A stretch of 64,000 nucleotides of DNA, from positions 2,747,501 to 2,811,500 of the forward strand of contig NZ_CP152049.1 of NCBI RefSeq assembly GCF_038630985.1, given 5' to 3'. Under the pieces are notes generated by a model. It did no database searches, had not been told where the DNA came from, and saw nothing but the letters and a program-made list of their open reading frames with translations. Position 1 is the first letter of the stretch, and each line of letters opens with the position of its first letter. Source of the DNA: Paenibacillus sp. FSL H8-0548. Its GTDB lineage: Bacteria; Bacillota; Bacilli; Paenibacillales; Paenibacillaceae. Both the position numbers and the translations under genes were made by a program. Shown here piece by piece: positions 9,361 to 17,868 of the stretch.

Positions 9361-9651
9361 ATGGAGGATAACAAGTACCCTGAGAATTACTTTGAACACT
9401 ACATTGTTTGTTTTTTTAGCACAGATCAAACTCCAGATGAAGCTGGCTTCCAAAAATTAGCGAGGTTATATTTAGATCTGGAAGGCTTAACTACATTTTC
9501 TGAACTAATAAATGAAATACAGCTAATTAAGGAAAATAACGATTGGTCTTACTTTGAAAAGGGAACTAAAGATTTTGAAATAAACTTAGGTACTGTTGAA
9601 TTTAAAAAAATGGCTGAAGTAGCAATCAAGGTGTTTAAGGATTTGAGCTAA
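9361..9651 (+). CDS. Small acidic hypothetical protein
   Basis: A 96-residue soluble, acidic protein (MEDNKYPENYFEHYIVCFF...). It has an AATGAGGTGA ribosome site 5-10 bases before ATG. No catalytic motif was recognised. Size, acidity and the company of other small, A+T-rich genes would fit an immunity protein of a toxin system, but no toxin gene is visible, so this is only a possibility. Coding style is more A+T-rich than the operons on either side. Confidence 0.6.
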   Translation: MEDNKYPENYFEHYIVCFFSTDQTPDEAGFQKLARLYLDLEGLTTFSELINEIQLIKENNDWSYFEKGTKDFEINLGTVEFKKMAEVAIKVFKDLS

Positions 9652-9703
9652 CAGGTGACGATAGCTACATTTACGCTGGTATAGTTGGAAGGAGGAATGG
9701 TTG

Positions 9704-9907
9704 TTGAAGAAAATCTTTAGTTTAATGGGAATCAAAAATAAACCTAATTTCATGGATTATATCTCGATTATAATTTTATTAATTGCAGCAATTATGTTGT
9801 TTTTTCACTTGATAATATTTCAAAATGTAAATCTGTTTTTAACAGGAGTAGTTGGTTTAATTATGTATTTAGTACTAATCATCATTCAAAATAGAATGAG
9901 AAAATAA
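9704..9907 (+). CDS. Small two-helix membrane protein, hypothetical
   Basis: About 67 residues: a basic N-terminus (KKIFSLMGIKNK), then two hydrophobic segments (about residues 20-40 and 45-62) and a basic C-terminus. GGAGG at 9691-9695 is best spaced for TTG 9704; TTG 9701 is one codon earlier in the same frame. The family was not recognised. It sits between two other unknown small genes in an A+T-rich stretch. Confidence 0.55.
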   Translation: MKKIFSLMGIKNKPNFMDYISIIILLIAAIMLFFHLIIFQNVNLFLTGVVGLIMYLVLIIIQNRMRK

Positions 9908-9968
9908 AAATCTTTTATTACATAGAAAAATTATGAATCTAACGGGACACTATAGCTTAAATAATCAG

Positions 9969-10008
9969 CTCAACGAGACTGCCGGTATGAAACGGCAGTC
10001 TCGTTGAG
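9969..10008 (+). terminator. Perfect 16-bp hairpin without T-run
   Basis: CTCAACGAGACTGCCG and CGGCAGTCTCGTTGAG are exact inverted copies around an 8-base loop (GTATGAAA). No T-tract follows on either strand, so it may be a Rho-type or processing hairpin rather than a standard terminator. Confidence 0.5.
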
Positions 10009-10059
10009 GTAACTGTAGGTCATAAGCTATCTGAAATACTTTGAAAGAGTTGATAAATC

Positions 10060-10374
10060 GTGAAGACAGTAGGAACGGTAAAGATCTATTTCCTGACTGC
10101 CGATGAAGGCGGGCAAAGTATTATTCCAGTTGGAAACTTCTCAATACCCATCATCTTTGAAGAAGATAGAGAGTTAATAAATGGCTTATGGAGTGCAGTG
10201 ATTGAATTTCACAAATCTCCAAATACTCAAAGAGATACAACTGCAGATTTGTATTTACTTTTCCATGAGAAAGAAGAGGCGCCGAATCATTTAATCAAAC
10301 CTGGAATGAAATTTGAATTAACGACAAATAGAGTGATAGCCAAAGGGATAATTGAAACATCAAAAAACAAGTAA
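10060..10374 (+). CDS. Stand-alone EF-Tu C-terminal-like beta-barrel protein
   Basis: A protein of 104 residues with GTG start and only a weak GAAAGAG site. The pattern VKIYFLTADEGGQ, then LYLLFHEKE, then LIKPGMKFELTTNRVIAKGIIE resembles the third beta-barrel domain of EF-Tu, without any GTPase domain. Such isolated domains occur as small proteins of unknown function in Firmicutes. The assignment rests on pattern only. It is the third of three small accessory genes. Confidence 0.55.
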   Translation: MKTVGTVKIYFLTADEGGQSIIPVGNFSIPIIFEEDRELINGLWSAVIEFHKSPNTQRDTTADLYLLFHEKEEAPNHLIKPGMKFELTTNRVIAKGIIETSKNK

Positions 10375-10385
10375 GGTTACAGCCC

Positions 10386-10415
10386 CCGTTCAGAAGAAAG
10401 GATAACATATCGTGA
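10386..10415 (+). pseudogene. Relic of a histidine-kinase C-terminus
   Basis: These ten codons read PPFRRKDNIS-stop. The intact YesM-type kinase ending at 15182 finishes IPFERKDNIS-stop, and the identity continues past the stop into the promoter block. The rest of the relic gene is missing. It is therefore a duplicated or deletion-remnant tail rather than a functional gene. Confidence 0.6.
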
Positions 10416-10453
10416 GATTGTACAATTTATGGGGCTTAGAGAGGCTATATACT
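10416..10453 (+). promoter_or_regulatory. Promoter block of the GH28 gene, shared with the Lpl operon
   Basis: It contains the perfect palindrome ATTGTACAAT (10417-10426) and a -10-like TATACT (10448-10453). The same palindrome (15184-15193) lies exactly 31 bases before TATAAT (15215-15220) upstream of the Lpl-type binding-protein gene. The conserved spacing suggests an activator site next to the -35 region; the YesN-type regulator at 12338 is the obvious candidate. Confidence 0.5.
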
Positions 10454-10618
10454 TAAGTGCATATAAGAAATATATTCATTTGGGAGTGTTACCTGTTTAT
10501 TTACTTATTTAAGGCTGGCTGGACTGCTCGTTTGTTATTTGTATAAGGAAAGTCAGGATAGGGTTTCTTATGATCCACAATGCACATGAATTCACAAACA
10601 GAAAGGAAAGATCGCGCT

Positions 10619-12148
10619 ATGTACACTGAACAACAGCTGATTCAAATCACCTTTAATCTCTTCACTCCGCCCGCAGCCCAAACAGCCGACAGCATAGCTC
10701 TTCTTTGGGATAAGCCCATTCGCACCAGCGTTGAGCGTTACGAGGTGTATGTGAACAGTTCTCTCGTCGCCACTACTGAGAATACAGACTACACTATTCA
10801 GGGACTTGCTGCCGCACAGGAGTATGAAATCTATGTGTGTGCATATGTAGCAGCAGGGGAACCGCTGAAAAGCAATACCTTGAACGTCGTAACGAGGCCC
10901 CAGCCTCAGGTGTTTGATATCACGTCCTTCGGTGCGGTAGGGGACGGCTCTACGTTGAACACACAGTCGATCCAATCTGCAATTGATGTGTGTAGTCCAG
11001 GTGGTCTTGTCAATATCCCCGCAGGTGTGTTCCTGTCCGGTGCTATATTCCTCAAAAGCGATATGACGCTGTACCTAGGAGAAGGGGCAGTGCTGCTTGG
11101 CAGCCCCGATACGCAGGACTACCCGCTCATAGAATCCCGGTGGGAGGGTCTGGAAAAAACCTGCTACACCAGCCTTGTCAACACACCGAATACGGCGGGT
11201 GGACGCTTGCGCAACATCACCATTGCTGGGCCCGGTAAAATAGATGCAAACGGTAGCTTGCTTCGCAAAAAGGAGCTATCGGAAGCGGCAGGTAGGCCGG
11301 GATCTGCTATATGTATCCGAAATACCGATAATGTGTACCTGCAAGGAATCACGGTTCGCCAGTCTCCCTTTTGGTGCGTGCACATCGTGTACTGTAACGG
11401 CCTAAGCGTCAACGGCGTGGGCATTCATACTAAATATGATGAAGAGGGCAAACTGTATGATGGCATTGTGAACGGCGACGGGCTGGATCCCGATTCCTGC
11501 AGCAACGTATATATTTTCAACTGCCACATCGCAAGCCAGGACGACTGCATTGCCATCAAGTCCGGCCGAAACGCTGAGGGCCGTGCGGTAGGCATTCCGA
11601 CGGAAAACGTGCGTATTAGCAACTGCCGCTTTACCAGCGGTTTCGGCGTGGCTATGGGGAGCGAGATGTCTGGCGGTGTGCGTAACGTGTTGGTGGAAGA
11701 CTGCGTGTTTCATAATGCCTTCAGTGTAGCGAGCATCAAGGCTATTCGCGGGCGCGGCAGTGTGATAGAGAATATCACCTACCGGGACTGTACGTTATCT
11801 AACCAAAACGTTGAACTTCAAGATACTCAGTGGTTCCGTGGGGCATTATATGTAGACCAATTCTACGGCGATTTGATTTTTGACCCGCACCAAGACCTGC
11901 CAAAGGATGAGGGGACCCCGGTCATTCGGAACGTACTGTTCCAAAACATCACACTGGATACGGTCGCCGGAAACGTCATCTACCTTACCGGTCTGCTAGA
12001 AAGCCCGCTGGAGAATATTCGCTTTGAGAACATAACCGCCGTAGGCAAGCATGGCTTTATAGCAAACAATGTTCGAGGCCTTGTACTGGATAATGTCTCG
12101 GTGGAAGCCCGCGAGGGACAGGCTATGCACTTTATCAATGTGAAATAA
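10619..12148 (+). CDS. GH28 polygalacturonase-family enzyme with N-terminal fibronectin type III domain
   Basis: About 509 residues. Residues about 8-95 form a fibronectin type III domain (SIALLWDKP...YEVYVNSSLVATTENTDYTI). From about 100 follows a right-handed beta-helix of GH28: start FGAVGDGSTLNTQSIQSAID, catalytic motifs NGDGLDPDS and SQDDCIAIKSG, then SGFGVAMGSEMSGG and the basic site SIKAIRGRG. The enzyme hydrolyses galacturonic-acid linkages of pectin or its oligomers. There is no signal peptide, so it probably acts on imported oligosaccharides in the cytoplasm. ATG 10619 follows AAAGGA at 10603-10608; the upstream in-frame ATGs lack a site. The promoter block is shared with the Lpl-type importer, implying joint control. 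Confidence 0.88.
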   Translation: MYTEQQLIQITFNLFTPPAAQTADSIALLWDKPIRTSVERYEVYVNSSLVATTENTDYTIQGLAAAQEYEIYVCAYVAAGEPLKSNTLNVVTRPQPQVFDITSFGAVGDGSTLNTQSIQSAIDVCSPGGLVNIPAGVFLSGAIFLKSDMTLYLGEGAVLLGSPDTQDYPLIESRWEGLEKTCYTSLVNTPNTAGGRLRNITIAGPGKIDANGSLLRKKELSEAAGRPGSAICIRNTDNVYLQGITVRQSPFWCVHIVYCNGLSVNGVGIHTKYDEEGKLYDGIVNGDGLDPDSCSNVYIFNCHIASQDDCIAIKSGRNAEGRAVGIPTENVRISNCRFTSGFGVAMGSEMSGGVRNVLVEDCVFHNAFSVASIKAIRGRGSVIENITYRDCTLSNQNVELQDTQWFRGALYVDQFYGDLIFDPHQDLPKDEGTPVIRNVLFQNITLDTVAGNVIYLTGLLESPLENIRFENITAVGKHGFIANNVRGLVLDNVSVEAREGQAMHFINVK

Positions 12149-12185
12149 CAGTAAACAAAAGCTCAGCGCATTCATGGAGGCTGTA

Positions 12186-12260
12186 GCGCACCCCTTATAG
12201 TAGACATTGGAGACGCACCCTTTGTGTAGAACCGATGAAGACTATTGGGGGTGCTTTTCT
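12186..12260 (+). terminator. Terminator region after GH28, with two alternative left arms
   Basis: The right arm CTATTGGGGGTGC (12242-12254) followed by TTTTCT can pair with GCACCC at 12215-12220 or with GCACCCC..TATAG beginning at 12188. The two left arms belong to an imperfect direct repeat (CGCACCC-CTT-TAGTAGA-like). One hairpin is a plausible terminator; the competing pairing is noted without a known role. Confidence 0.5.
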
Positions 12261-12337
12261 GTTTGGGAGACTTCACTTTCCTTTCCATCAGTAGGTGATT
12301 AGGCTATCATTAATTCAAAAACGATCCGGAGGTTCTT

Positions 12338-13351
12338 ATGCTTAAGATTTTAGTTGCAGAAAACGAGCCATGGATTAGAGCGGCTATTATTGAAATGGTG
12401 GAGAGCATTGGACACGATATTAAAGTCGTTGGCGACGCAACAAACGGCGAAGAAGCTTGGCATATGCTTCAGCAATTGTGGCCGACTGTTTTAATTACGG
12501 ATATTATGATGCCGGAGATGGACGGGCTGGAGCTTGTTCAAAAGATTACGGAACATAAAATACCGATGGCGGTTATTATTATCAGTGGATATGAAAACTT
12601 TCAATATGCGCAGCGAGCGATAAGTTATGGCGTCAATAAATATCTCCTGAAGCCAGTGAACAAGGAGGAACTGCGTGATGCTTTGCTCGAGGTGATGGGG
12701 AAATTGACAGAAATCGAGAATATGAATCATCATTTAATAAAAATTCAAACGTATTTCGATACGATTAATGATATTGATTCCACAGTGGGTATGAAAAATC
12801 TATATAAACTTGTAGATGAAATCAGGAACTTAAAACATGTGAATTACGGAGCTTACTTGAGCTTGCTCCGAATTGTAGAGTCGAAGATCAGCACCATGCT
12901 AACTAGTATCAACGCTGAGCATACGGTGAAGTCCAACTTTAGCGAGATTTCAGATCAAGAAATTCGTACACATTTGGGTAAATTAATGGAGACATGGTTT
13001 CTTCATCCGGAACGCAATAAAAAGGAACTAAAACTAATTATTAAATCCGCTTGCAATTTTATTCAAAACCATTACCAGGATGACTTAACGCTAACTCAAA
13101 TGGCAGAGTATTCAAATTTGAGCATCTCTCATTTCAGTTCCCTGTTTAAAAGTAATACGGGTGAGTCGCTCATCACCTATATTAACCAAGTACGCGTGGA
13201 GAAAGCAAAAGAGCTGCTCCGTAACTCAGACGACAAAATTTATTTGATTTCCGAGCAGGTCGGTTTTTCGAGCCAACCTTATTTTATTCGTGTTTTCAAA
13301 AATATGACGGGTATGTCGCCGAATGAATATCGAAAAAGTTGGGGGATCTAG
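12338..13351 (+). CDS. Response regulator with AraC-type DNA-binding domain (YesN-like)
   Basis: A protein of 337 residues. The receiver domain (about 1-120) has acidic pocket AENEP, the phosphorylation Asp in VLITDIMMPEMDG and Lys in KYLLKPVNKEEL. The C-terminal AraC/XylS region (about 235-335) has two helix-turn-helix motifs (LTLTQMAEYSNLSISHFSSLFK; KIYLISEQVGFSSQPYFIRVFKNMTGMSPNEYR). CCGGAGG precedes ATG. The cognate sensor kinase gene follows after one base. With the adjacent Lpl-type importer and the GH28 gene, it likely activates uptake and breakdown of a pectin-derived oligosaccharide. Confidence 0.92.
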   Translation: MLKILVAENEPWIRAAIIEMVESIGHDIKVVGDATNGEEAWHMLQQLWPTVLITDIMMPEMDGLELVQKITEHKIPMAVIIISGYENFQYAQRAISYGVNKYLLKPVNKEELRDALLEVMGKLTEIENMNHHLIKIQTYFDTINDIDSTVGMKNLYKLVDEIRNLKHVNYGAYLSLLRIVESKISTMLTSINAEHTVKSNFSEISDQEIRTHLGKLMETWFLHPERNKKELKLIIKSACNFIQNHYQDDLTLTQMAEYSNLSISHFSSLFKSNTGESLITYINQVRVEKAKELLRNSDDKIYLISEQVGFSSQPYFIRVFKNMTGMSPNEYRKSWGI

Positions 13352-13352
13352 C

Positions 13353-15182
13353 ATGAAGCAGTTACTCTATCGTCTGACATTAAGGCAAAAAATTATTGTG
13401 AGTTTTATAAGCTTAGCAATGGTTTCTGTTTTATCTATGAATTCTCTCTCAAGCTTCTACTACACCCGTACGATACAGCAGGATTTTTATAATATAACCG
13501 AAACCACGACCGAAAGCCTCAACCATCAGATAGAAATCTACTTTCAGCAGATTGCAAAATCTACATATGCCATGAATGCAGGTATATTAAGATACTCAAG
13601 CGTGCTGCTGGAACAAGGGGATTCAAGTTTGATTCAGGATTGGCTGAGAGATGATTCGATGAGCCTAGGGAAAATTTCCATGACAAAAGAAATTTTAAGG
13701 AAGTACATTTCATTTAACTATCCGGAGATCGATAACATTTATCTTATGTCGCTGGATCGGAGAGTTCTGCCAACATACGGTTCTTCCAGCGATATCGAAT
13801 TGTCAAATCAACCTTGGTTTTTGTTGCCAATGAGTCTACAGCTAGAAATCATCCCAACGTACTACGGAGAGCAGTTATCTTTTCCGGTGCTTGCTGCAGC
13901 GATTCCAATTTTCGATGTGACCGATACAAAAATATCGGGCAGGCTTGTATTGCAAATGAGACTAACTGAAATTAAGAACATGATTGGGAACATGCGCATC
14001 GGTAAAACCGGATATATCTTTATGGTTTCATCGGACGGAAAAATTGTACATCACCCAAATACGAAGTGGTTGGCATCTCCGATCGAGGAGACCGAACTCT
14101 CATGGCTTTCGCTTGACGAGCCGAATTCTCTCCAAGAGTGGAATGGGGAAAAATATCTTGTTTCATACAGTGTTTCCGATGTGACAGGATGGAAGACTAT
14201 TGCGATGGTACCGTTTAAAGAGATGGCGACAGGGATGCAAATCGCTCAGAATTCTGCCGTCATCGTTATGGCGTTGTTGATCCTGCTTATCATCATTTCC
14301 GTACCGATTATGGCTAACCGCATTACCCGTTCGATGGTTTATTTGAAGAGAGCGATGGAAAAGCTACAGACCGGCGATTTATCCGCACGGGCACCGATAA
14401 CTCCAGGACGCGACGAAATTCAGATGCTCAGTGTGAGCTTTAACCGAATGGCAGAAAGGCTGAACCAGCTTGTAAATACGGTGTACAGTATGGAGCTTAA
14501 GGAAGTACAAATGAAGCTTCTGCAGAAAGAGGCGACAATTCAGGCTTTGCAAAATCAAATCAATCCTCACCTGCTATACAACACGTTGGACATTATCAAG
14601 AGTATCGCCTTTCTAGAGGGAGTTCCACGGATAGAACGAATGGCAGAAAATCTTGCATCGTTATACAGGTTTACAGCAAAACTGGAACAGTCGGAAATCA
14701 GTCTAGTAGAGGAATTGGAACATCTAAAAAAATATCTGGAAATTATTCATATTCGTTATACAAAGCATTTCGAAAGTAAAGTTTATGTGGATGACAAATA
14801 TCTGAGTGCAACCATCATCAAACTCTCCTTGCAGCCGATCGTCGAGAATGCTGTTAAGTATGCAGTTGAGCCGCAAAATGGCAAAGCTGCTGTGATCATA
14901 AGCGCATATCCTGAGGGGTCTGACCTGATTATCGAAATAGGGGACAACGGTTCGGGAATTAAGGCAGATATCCTACAAGATCTGAAAGAGCGACTTGCTT
15001 CCATTACACATCAACCGAATCATGGCATGAAGACTTATGATTCACTGGGACTTGTAAATGTCCACAATCGCTTGGTGCTTTATTATGGTAAATCGTATGG
15101 GATAGAAATACATTCTTTTCCGGGTAAAGGAACGGTAGTTTCGGTAAGAATTCCGTTTGAGAGAAAGGATAACATTTCGTAA
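13353..15182 (+). CDS. Membrane sensor histidine kinase (YesM-like)
   Basis: About 609 residues. TM1 lies at about 13-35, followed by an extracellular sensing region and TM2 at about 300-322 (SAVIVMALLILLIIISVPIMA). Then come HAMP, the His_kinase motif QINPHLLYNTLDIIK (phospho-His about 405) and the ATPase part with N-box LQPIVENAVKYAV and G-boxes GDNGSGI and GLVNVHNRL. GGGGG 8 bases upstream selects ATG 13353 rather than the in-frame ATG 13323, which overlaps the regulator gene. It partners the upstream YesN-like regulator and probably senses an external sugar. Its last codons and downstream promoter are duplicated at 10386-10453. Confidence 0.92.
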   Translation: MKQLLYRLTLRQKIIVSFISLAMVSVLSMNSLSSFYYTRTIQQDFYNITETTTESLNHQIEIYFQQIAKSTYAMNAGILRYSSVLLEQGDSSLIQDWLRDDSMSLGKISMTKEILRKYISFNYPEIDNIYLMSLDRRVLPTYGSSSDIELSNQPWFLLPMSLQLEIIPTYYGEQLSFPVLAAAIPIFDVTDTKISGRLVLQMRLTEIKNMIGNMRIGKTGYIFMVSSDGKIVHHPNTKWLASPIEETELSWLSLDEPNSLQEWNGEKYLVSYSVSDVTGWKTIAMVPFKEMATGMQIAQNSAVIVMALLILLIIISVPIMANRITRSMVYLKRAMEKLQTGDLSARAPITPGRDEIQMLSVSFNRMAERLNQLVNTVYSMELKEVQMKLLQKEATIQALQNQINPHLLYNTLDIIKSIAFLEGVPRIERMAENLASLYRFTAKLEQSEISLVEELEHLKKYLEIIHIRYTKHFESKVYVDDKYLSATIIKLSLQPIVENAVKYAVEPQNGKAAVIISAYPEGSDLIIEIGDNGSGIKADILQDLKERLASITHQPNHGMKTYDSLGLVNVHNRLVLYYGKSYGIEIHSFPGKGTVVSVRIPFERKDNIS

Positions 15183-15183
15183 G

Positions 15184-15220
15184 ATTGTACAATTTTCAGA
15201 GCTATTCGAGGTTATATAAT
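15184..15220 (+). promoter_or_regulatory. Promoter block of the Lpl-type importer operon
   Basis: The palindrome ATTGTACAAT (15184-15193) begins 2 bases after the kinase stop codon, and TATAAT (15215-15220) forms a good -10. A homologous block with identical spacing precedes the GH28 gene. It is inferred to be the target of the local YesN-type regulator. Confidence 0.55.
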
Positions 15221-15261
15221 AAGAATTGTAAAGGGAACATAACAAAAAAGGGGATGTTGAT

Positions 15262-16806
15262 TTGAAGAAGATTCTGAAGGCGGTTACAGTATCATTCTTG
15301 GCTTTAAGCATGGTCATTGGATGTTCGTCAGCAAAACAAGATGGGAATGGGACGAAAACAGGACCTACAGCAGCCACGGAAACTTCCGGATCAAACAAGA
15401 CGGGGACAAACAACGAGGAGAAGCTTGTAATTAATATTGCCGCCCAGTATTGGAGCGGGCCGAAATGGGCGGAGAATCACCCTACGATTCAGTATTTGAA
15501 CGACAAGTTTAATATCGATCTCAAGCTGCAGTTCATTAACGGGCCTGAATACAACGAAAAACTAAAGGTTATGGCCGCATCGGGTACGCTTCCGGACTTT
15601 TACCGAGTTGACGCACCAACGTACATCGATTGGCAATCCGAAGGCGCTTTTGTAGAGTTAACGGGTTTATTGCCGAAGTATACGAACCTGAGTGCGGCGT
15701 ACCCGCCAGGCGAAGCTATGTCGGTGTTGAATTCGGAGGGGGAGCTGTACGGACTTCCGGAAATTTCTTGGACTGTACGCGACACGGTGCAGATTCGGCA
15801 GGACTGGTTGGATAACGTCGGTTTAGAGCTTCCTTCGGCCGAAGAGTTCACAGTCGATAAATTTTACGAAATCGCGAAAGCTTTCGCAAAGCAAGATCCG
15901 GATAAAAACGGAATTAATGGCGATACGATCGGTTTTGCGGGCAACAACTTGGCACTACGGAACGCGTTCGGTCTTGCGAACGAATGGGCAGAAAAAGATG
16001 GAAAGTTGATCCCGCACCAGACGCAAGTAGAGGAGTATAAAGCTTATCTTGCCTTCATGAAGAAGGCTTACGACGAAGGAGTACTGGATCAAGATTTTGT
16101 ACTTCGTAAATCGAATGAAATTGAAGATTTGACGAAAGCGAACAAGCTGGGCATGTTCACCTATCATAACAATTACCCTAATATCAGCACGGAAGTAAAG
16201 AAGACGTTCCCAGACGCGAATCCGGTTATCGTTCCCATGGCTCCGCCCGTCGGACCTACGGGACTTCGCGGAAACACGAACATGGCGTTCGGTATGAATA
16301 AACAGGTTATCAATGCGAAAGCAAGCGATGCGAAGGTCGATCGGATTCTTCAAATTTTGGATTGGTGGGTTACCGAGGAAGGCACGCAGATTATGAAGAA
16401 CGGAATTGAAGGCGTCCATTATAACAAGAGCGCCGAAGGCAAGTACGAAGTAACCGATCTCTGGGAGCCGGAGATGCCGCGTTTCATGAACAGCAGCCTC
16501 TTTAAACGCCCTGGTACCGATTTTAACCTTTACCTCTGGACGGATAAGGCAGAAACTGACCGACATGAAATGTATACGTCACTCGTCGAGGAATATCCGT
16601 GGCCGAATGCAGCTATGGGCCTTGAATTTTATTCGGAGACGTACAAGGCAAAAGGTGCGGATTTGAAGACCAAGTTTGAAGAAGCTATCTTCAAGATTAT
16701 TGTAGGAGCCAAACCGATCGAATTCATCGAACAGGCTTCCGCCGATTATCTTGCGGGCGGCGGTGAGCAAATCATAAAGGAAATTAACGAAGCAGCAACG
16801 AAATAA
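15262..16806 (+). CDS. Oligosaccharide-binding lipoprotein (LplA-like)
   Basis: A protein of 514 residues with TTG start after AAAAAGGGGA. It has a signal peptide with lipobox VIGC (Cys about 21), a Thr/Gly/Asn-rich linker, then a large family 1 binding-protein fold (WAENHPTIQYLNDKFNIDLKL; ASGTLPDFYRVD; DPDKNGINGDTIGFAGN). At over 500 residues it is of the Lpl/YtcQ kind, usually paired with LplB and YtcP/LplC permeases, as here. It likely binds a pectin-related oligosaccharide; the substrate is inferred from the neighbouring GH28 gene and the GH78/GH115 remnants. Confidence 0.9.
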   Translation: MKKILKAVTVSFLALSMVIGCSSAKQDGNGTKTGPTAATETSGSNKTGTNNEEKLVINIAAQYWSGPKWAENHPTIQYLNDKFNIDLKLQFINGPEYNEKLKVMAASGTLPDFYRVDAPTYIDWQSEGAFVELTGLLPKYTNLSAAYPPGEAMSVLNSEGELYGLPEISWTVRDTVQIRQDWLDNVGLELPSAEEFTVDKFYEIAKAFAKQDPDKNGINGDTIGFAGNNLALRNAFGLANEWAEKDGKLIPHQTQVEEYKAYLAFMKKAYDEGVLDQDFVLRKSNEIEDLTKANKLGMFTYHNNYPNISTEVKKTFPDANPVIVPMAPPVGPTGLRGNTNMAFGMNKQVINAKASDAKVDRILQILDWWVTEEGTQIMKNGIEGVHYNKSAEGKYEVTDLWEPEMPRFMNSSLFKRPGTDFNLYLWTDKAETDRHEMYTSLVEEYPWPNAAMGLEFYSETYKAKGADLKTKFEEAIFKIIVGAKPIEFIEQASADYLAGGGEQIIKEINEAATK

Positions 16807-16831
16807 CGATAACCATGAGCTTCGATTTGTG

Positions 16832-16857
16832 CAGGCCGCATCTTCTCTTGCGGCCTG
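16832..16857 (+). promoter_or_regulatory. Stem-loop between lplA-like gene and permeases
   Basis: CAGGCCGCA and TGCGGCCTG form a perfect 9-bp stem with an 8-base loop and no long T-run. It is placed like the structures at 2253 and 46696 and probably sets a high binding-protein to permease ratio. Confidence 0.6.
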
Positions 16858-16908
16858 TCCTATTCCAATACGCCTATGTTGCGTTAGATAAGGAGTGAGA
16901 TTAGACAG

Positions 16909-17868
16909 ATGCGTCAACACGTGACACAACCGCAAGCAGCAAGCGCCGATTTAATTCCTTCCAAGAAAGCAAAGGCGAGATACTTTAAGCGCGCTTTTCC
17001 TTTTTATACGATGATTTCCCTAGGTTTGTTGTATTTTCTTGTTTTTCGCTACGGTCCAATGTTTGGCCTATTCATCGCATTCAAAGATTACTCGCCGTTC
17101 CGAGGCGTCTGGGAAAGCGAATGGATTGGTATGGACCATTTCGTTCGCCTATTCACGGATAGTGATTTTATTCTTTTGTTTAAAAATACATTGATCTTAA
17201 ACGTCTTGGATACGGTCATTGCTTTTCCTTTTCCAATTCTAATTGCAATTCTACTCAATGAGGTAGGAAATAAGTATTTTAAGAACTCGATGCAAACGAT
17301 CTTGTACGCACCACATTTTTTTTCGTGGGTAGTTATTGTTGGAATCACGATGCTGTTCTTCCGGGCGCAGGATGGCGGCGTGAATATGCTGCTGGACGCG
17401 ATGGGATTCGGCCGCATTGAATTAATGACAGATCCAAAATATTTTCGTTTCCTATGGTTATTTCATAATATTTGGCAAGGAGCGGGCTGGGGAGCAATTA
17501 TTTATTTGGCAGCGATCGCGTCAATCGATCCGGCTCTCTACGAGGCAGCCAAAGTGGACGGAGCGAACCGGTTGCGTCAAATTTGGAGTATTACCCTTCC
17601 GTCTCTGAAAAACGTCATTTTGATTATGTTTATTTTACGGCTCGGCAGCTTTATCGAAGTCGGCTTCGAGCATATTTTCCTATTGCAAAATCCATTGAAT
17701 CTTGGGGTCACGGACGTTTTCGATACGTACGTTTACCGTCAAGGTCTTGTGCAAGGTGATTTCAGCTACTCAACCGCTATCGGATTTTTTAAATCAATCG
17801 TAGGACTTGCCATGGTGGTAACCGCCAATACGATCGCAAAGCGGTTCGGAGAGGAAGGTGTCTACTAA
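16909..17868 (+). CDS. ABC transporter permease (LplB-like)
   Basis: A protein of 319 residues with a basic cytosolic N-terminus and six predicted helices. It has the LplB-typical segment LLYFLVFRYGPMFGLFIAFKDY and EAA motif LYEAAKVDGANRLRQIWSITLPSL. AAGGAGTGAG precedes ATG. The following permease starts on its last base, so the two are translationally coupled. Together they form the channel for the binding protein at 15262. Confidence 0.92.
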   Translation: MRQHVTQPQAASADLIPSKKAKARYFKRAFPFYTMISLGLLYFLVFRYGPMFGLFIAFKDYSPFRGVWESEWIGMDHFVRLFTDSDFILLFKNTLILNVLDTVIAFPFPILIAILLNEVGNKYFKNSMQTILYAPHFFSWVVIVGITMLFFRAQDGGVNMLLDAMGFGRIELMTDPKYFRFLWLFHNIWQGAGWGAIIYLAAIASIDPALYEAAKVDGANRLRQIWSITLPSLKNVILIMFILRLGSFIEVGFEHIFLLQNPLNLGVTDVFDTYVYRQGLVQGDFSYSTAIGFFKSIVGLAMVVTANTIAKRFGEEGVY

